Assembly: GCA_018222865.1 (NCBI GenBank)
Contig: JAAEZM010000009.1
Coordinates: 4,399 to 68,398, forward strand
Source: Alphaproteobacteria bacterium
GTDB lineage: Bacteria > Pseudomonadota > Alphaproteobacteria > Caulobacterales > Maricaulaceae
Length of the DNA: 64,000 nt
Direction of reading: 5' to 3'
In this document: positions 62,594 to 64,000 of the stretch, one piece after another
Numbering within the stretch: the stretch's first letter is position 1
Layout: every line of letters begins with the position of its first letter
Made by a program: the position numbers and the translations under genes
The notes under the pieces: generated by a model
Databases searched by the model: none
What the model was told of the DNA's origin: nothing
Seen by the model: the letters and a program-made list of their open reading frames with translations, nothing else

Positions 62594-64000
62594 GTGATTA
62601 ACGATCATACCATTACCGACCACCAGAAGACGATTGTTCTGGGACGGACCAGCCTGGCTTTCGGCGCCGTGCTGGGCCTTTATCTGATTGTTATATCTTT
62701 CGCACTGCCCGGCATTACCCCCGCCAAAATTGCCGGCGGCACGGCATCGCTCGTCTTTTTCGCGCTCGGCTTTGCAGCGCTGCGCGGGCTCTACTATCGG
62801 TCAATTGCCCACGCCTTCATCATCAGCGCGCAACTCCTCGCTTTCCTCGCATCGCTCAGCAATGGCGGCATTACCGGTTATGTGACGCCGTTTTTGATCA
62901 TCGCACCGCTGGCGGCGGGCTTTTTTCTGAGCGTGCCCGCAGCGCTGACCTATGGACTATCGACTATCGGGCTCTTGTCCGGGCTCTTCCTGCTCGACGG
63001 CAGCGGCATCATCACCCCGACCCCCTATTCCGAGCAGGCGGAACGCCTGGCCAGCTTCATCCTGCTCTCGACAACGACCCTGCTCGGCCTGATCTGCGTC
63101 ATCGGTTTCGCATCAGTCACCAGTCGCATGCTCGATGAGGCGAGGAAAGCCGAACGGGCAAAAGCCGCCTTCCTTGCCAATATGAGCCATGAGATACGCA
63201 CGCCGATGAATGGCATTCTTGGCCTTCTCGATCTGGCCCGTGCCTCGCAGGAGCGGCATATGCCGGCCGATCATGTGGAGATTGTACACGGCTCGGCGAC
63301 GGCGCTCATCGCGGTGCTCGACGATATTCTGGACATTTCCAAGCTGGAACAGGGCGATCTTAAAATAACGCCCGAGCCAACCGATCTGCGCCGCCTGTGC
63401 GAAGACGTCATCCGGCTGTTCAGCGCCCGCCTCACCGGCGGTGATGTTGCCATGCATTTTGAATATGATCAGGAGCTGGGCACTGGCTATGTGGTGGATC
63501 CGCTACGGCTCCGGCAAGTGCTGTGGAATCTGGTTGGCAATGCGATCAAGTTCACCGAAACCGGTCATGTCACCCTGCGTGTCCTCCCCGATCGTGAGCG
63601 ACAAGATGGGTTGCGCTTCGAGGTCGAGGATACAGGCTGTGGCCTGAGCCTCGAGGCGCAAGAGCGGATCTTTTCGCGCTTTTCCCAGGCGGATGAGACC
63701 ACCACTCGCCGCTTTGGCGGCACGGGCCTGGGCCTGGCGATCAGCAAGGAGCTGACCAGCTTGATGGGAGGCGAACTTGGCGTTCAAAGCGAGCAAGGCG
63801 CCGGATCGACATTCTGGTTCACGATAAGCGCCGCGCCGGCCGAACTGAACCGATCAGCCTCGATGCAAACTCAAGGTGACACCTCAGAGGCGGGCCTCAC
63901 TATTCTCGTCGTTGACGACCAGGCCGTGAACCGAACGGTCGCCGCTGCCTTGCTGGGACATCTCGGTCACAATACGCGCCTCGCGACAGGCGGCATCGAG
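62594..64000 (+). CDS. Hybrid sensor histidine kinase (3' end outside window)
   Basis: The frame is open from a GTG at 62594 to the window end, 469 codons. About six helices form the N-terminal 160 residues (LGRTSLAFGAVLGLYLIVISFAL and onward). The phosphoacceptor is in FLANMSHEIRTPMNGILGLL near residue 200; the ATPase has LRQVLWNLVGNAIKFT (N box), FEVEDTGCGLS (G1), FGGTGLGLAISKELT (G2). A receiver domain begins with LTILVVDDQAVNRTVAAALL and is cut off. No input ligand can be named. The GTG start is weakly supported: no ribosome site is near. Confidence 0.85.
   Translation, partial: MINDHTITDHQKTIVLGRTSLAFGAVLGLYLIVISFALPGITPAKIAGGTASLVFFALGFAALRGLYYRSIAHAFIISAQLLAFLASLSNGGITGYVTPFLIIAPLAAGFFLSVPAALTYGLSTIGLLSGLFLLDGSGIITPTPYSEQAERLASFILLSTTTLLGLICVIGFASVTSRMLDEARKAERAKAAFLANMSHEIRTPMNGILGLLDLARASQERHMPADHVEIVHGSATALIAVLDDILDISKLEQGDLKITPEPTDLRRLCEDVIRLFSARLTGGDVAMHFEYDQELGTGYVVDPLRLRQVLWNLVGNAIKFTETGHVTLRVLPDRERQDGLRFEVEDTGCGLSLEAQERIFSRFSQADETTTRRFGGTGLGLAISKELTSLMGGELGVQSEQGAGSTFWFTISAAPAELNRSASMQTQGDTSEAGLTILVVDDQAVNRTVAAALLGHLGHNTRLATGGIE

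Overview
The window is a compact, GC-rich stretch of chromosome from an alphaproteobacterium. The gene content fits the Maricaulales/Hyphomonadales (Maricaulis, Oceanicaulis or Hyphomonas-like) best, but that placement is an inference from protein style and gene order, not from a marker search. It holds about 70 protein genes. I see no tRNA or rRNA, CRISPR array, insertion sequence or prophage.

Layout. 1-5.2 kb (+): end of alr, then radA-cvpA-purF-SDR-tyrA, with overlapping stops and starts. 5.2-7.9 kb: two tandem paralogous membrane proteins (-) facing a membrane-anchored AraC regulator (+). 7.9-12.3 kb (-): yfgM-like, bamB and der, preceded by panB. 12.4-15.7 kb (-): two copies of a cassette made of a small membrane protein, an ECF sigma factor and a short C-terminally anchored partner, with an NnrU protein between them. 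15.8-20.7 kb: SH3 protein, GST and secreted serine peptidase (-), then a membrane LytTR regulator (+). 20.7-23.9 kb (-): an ABC-F ATPase with an upstream leader peptide, a MarR regulator, a GNAT acetyltransferase and SlyX. 23.9-29.9 kb: glutathione peroxidase, cold-shock protein, PNPOx-like protein, AhpD-like protein with a divergent LysR regulator, guaA and YceI. 29.9-32.5 kb (+): three sulfotransferases. 32.5-36.3 kb (-): RsmB-type methyltransferase, DUF3088, MAPEG and guaB. 36.4-39.2 kb: beta-lactamase-fold hydrolase facing a membrane winged-helix/TPR regulator. 39.2-43.2 kb: SRPBCC protein, rlmE, Ppx/GppA, hspQ and a fumarylacetoacetase-family protein. 43.3-48 kb: sulfotransferase-like protein, secreted TPR protein with a divergent LysR regulator, secreted isoaspartyl peptidase and a small secreted protein. 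48-57.7 kb: complete cbb3 oxidase locus ccoNOQP-GHIS, with a TauE/SafE-like protein and a DUF2189 protein beside it. 57.9-62.4 kb: orphan small gene, transaldolase (fsa), and a Baeyer-Villiger monooxygenase/SDR/hydrolase operon. 62.6-64 kb: hybrid histidine kinase cut by the window end.

How genes work together. The cbb3 locus supplies the oxidase subunits, the haem/copper assembly factors and copper transport for respiration at low oxygen. The monooxygenase operon could oxidise an alcohol to a ketone, insert oxygen to give an ester and hydrolyse it. It shares near-identical inverted-repeat half-sites with the fsa promoter. Several regulators lie divergently beside one likely target each: AraC, LytTR, LysR twice and the winged-helix/TPR protein.

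Strongest candidates for something undescribed: (1) a 34-codon leader with a strong ribosome site overlapping the ABC-F start, with both start codons lying in an inverted repeat, which suggests ribosome-stalling control of a possible resistance factor; (2) two regulator genes, MarR and LysR, that look leaderless, with palindromes over the start; (3) the twin sigma cassette; (4) the shared AGYGAACA palindromes at the monooxygenase operon and fsa; (5) two strong hairpins isolating ccoS in the cbb3 operon.
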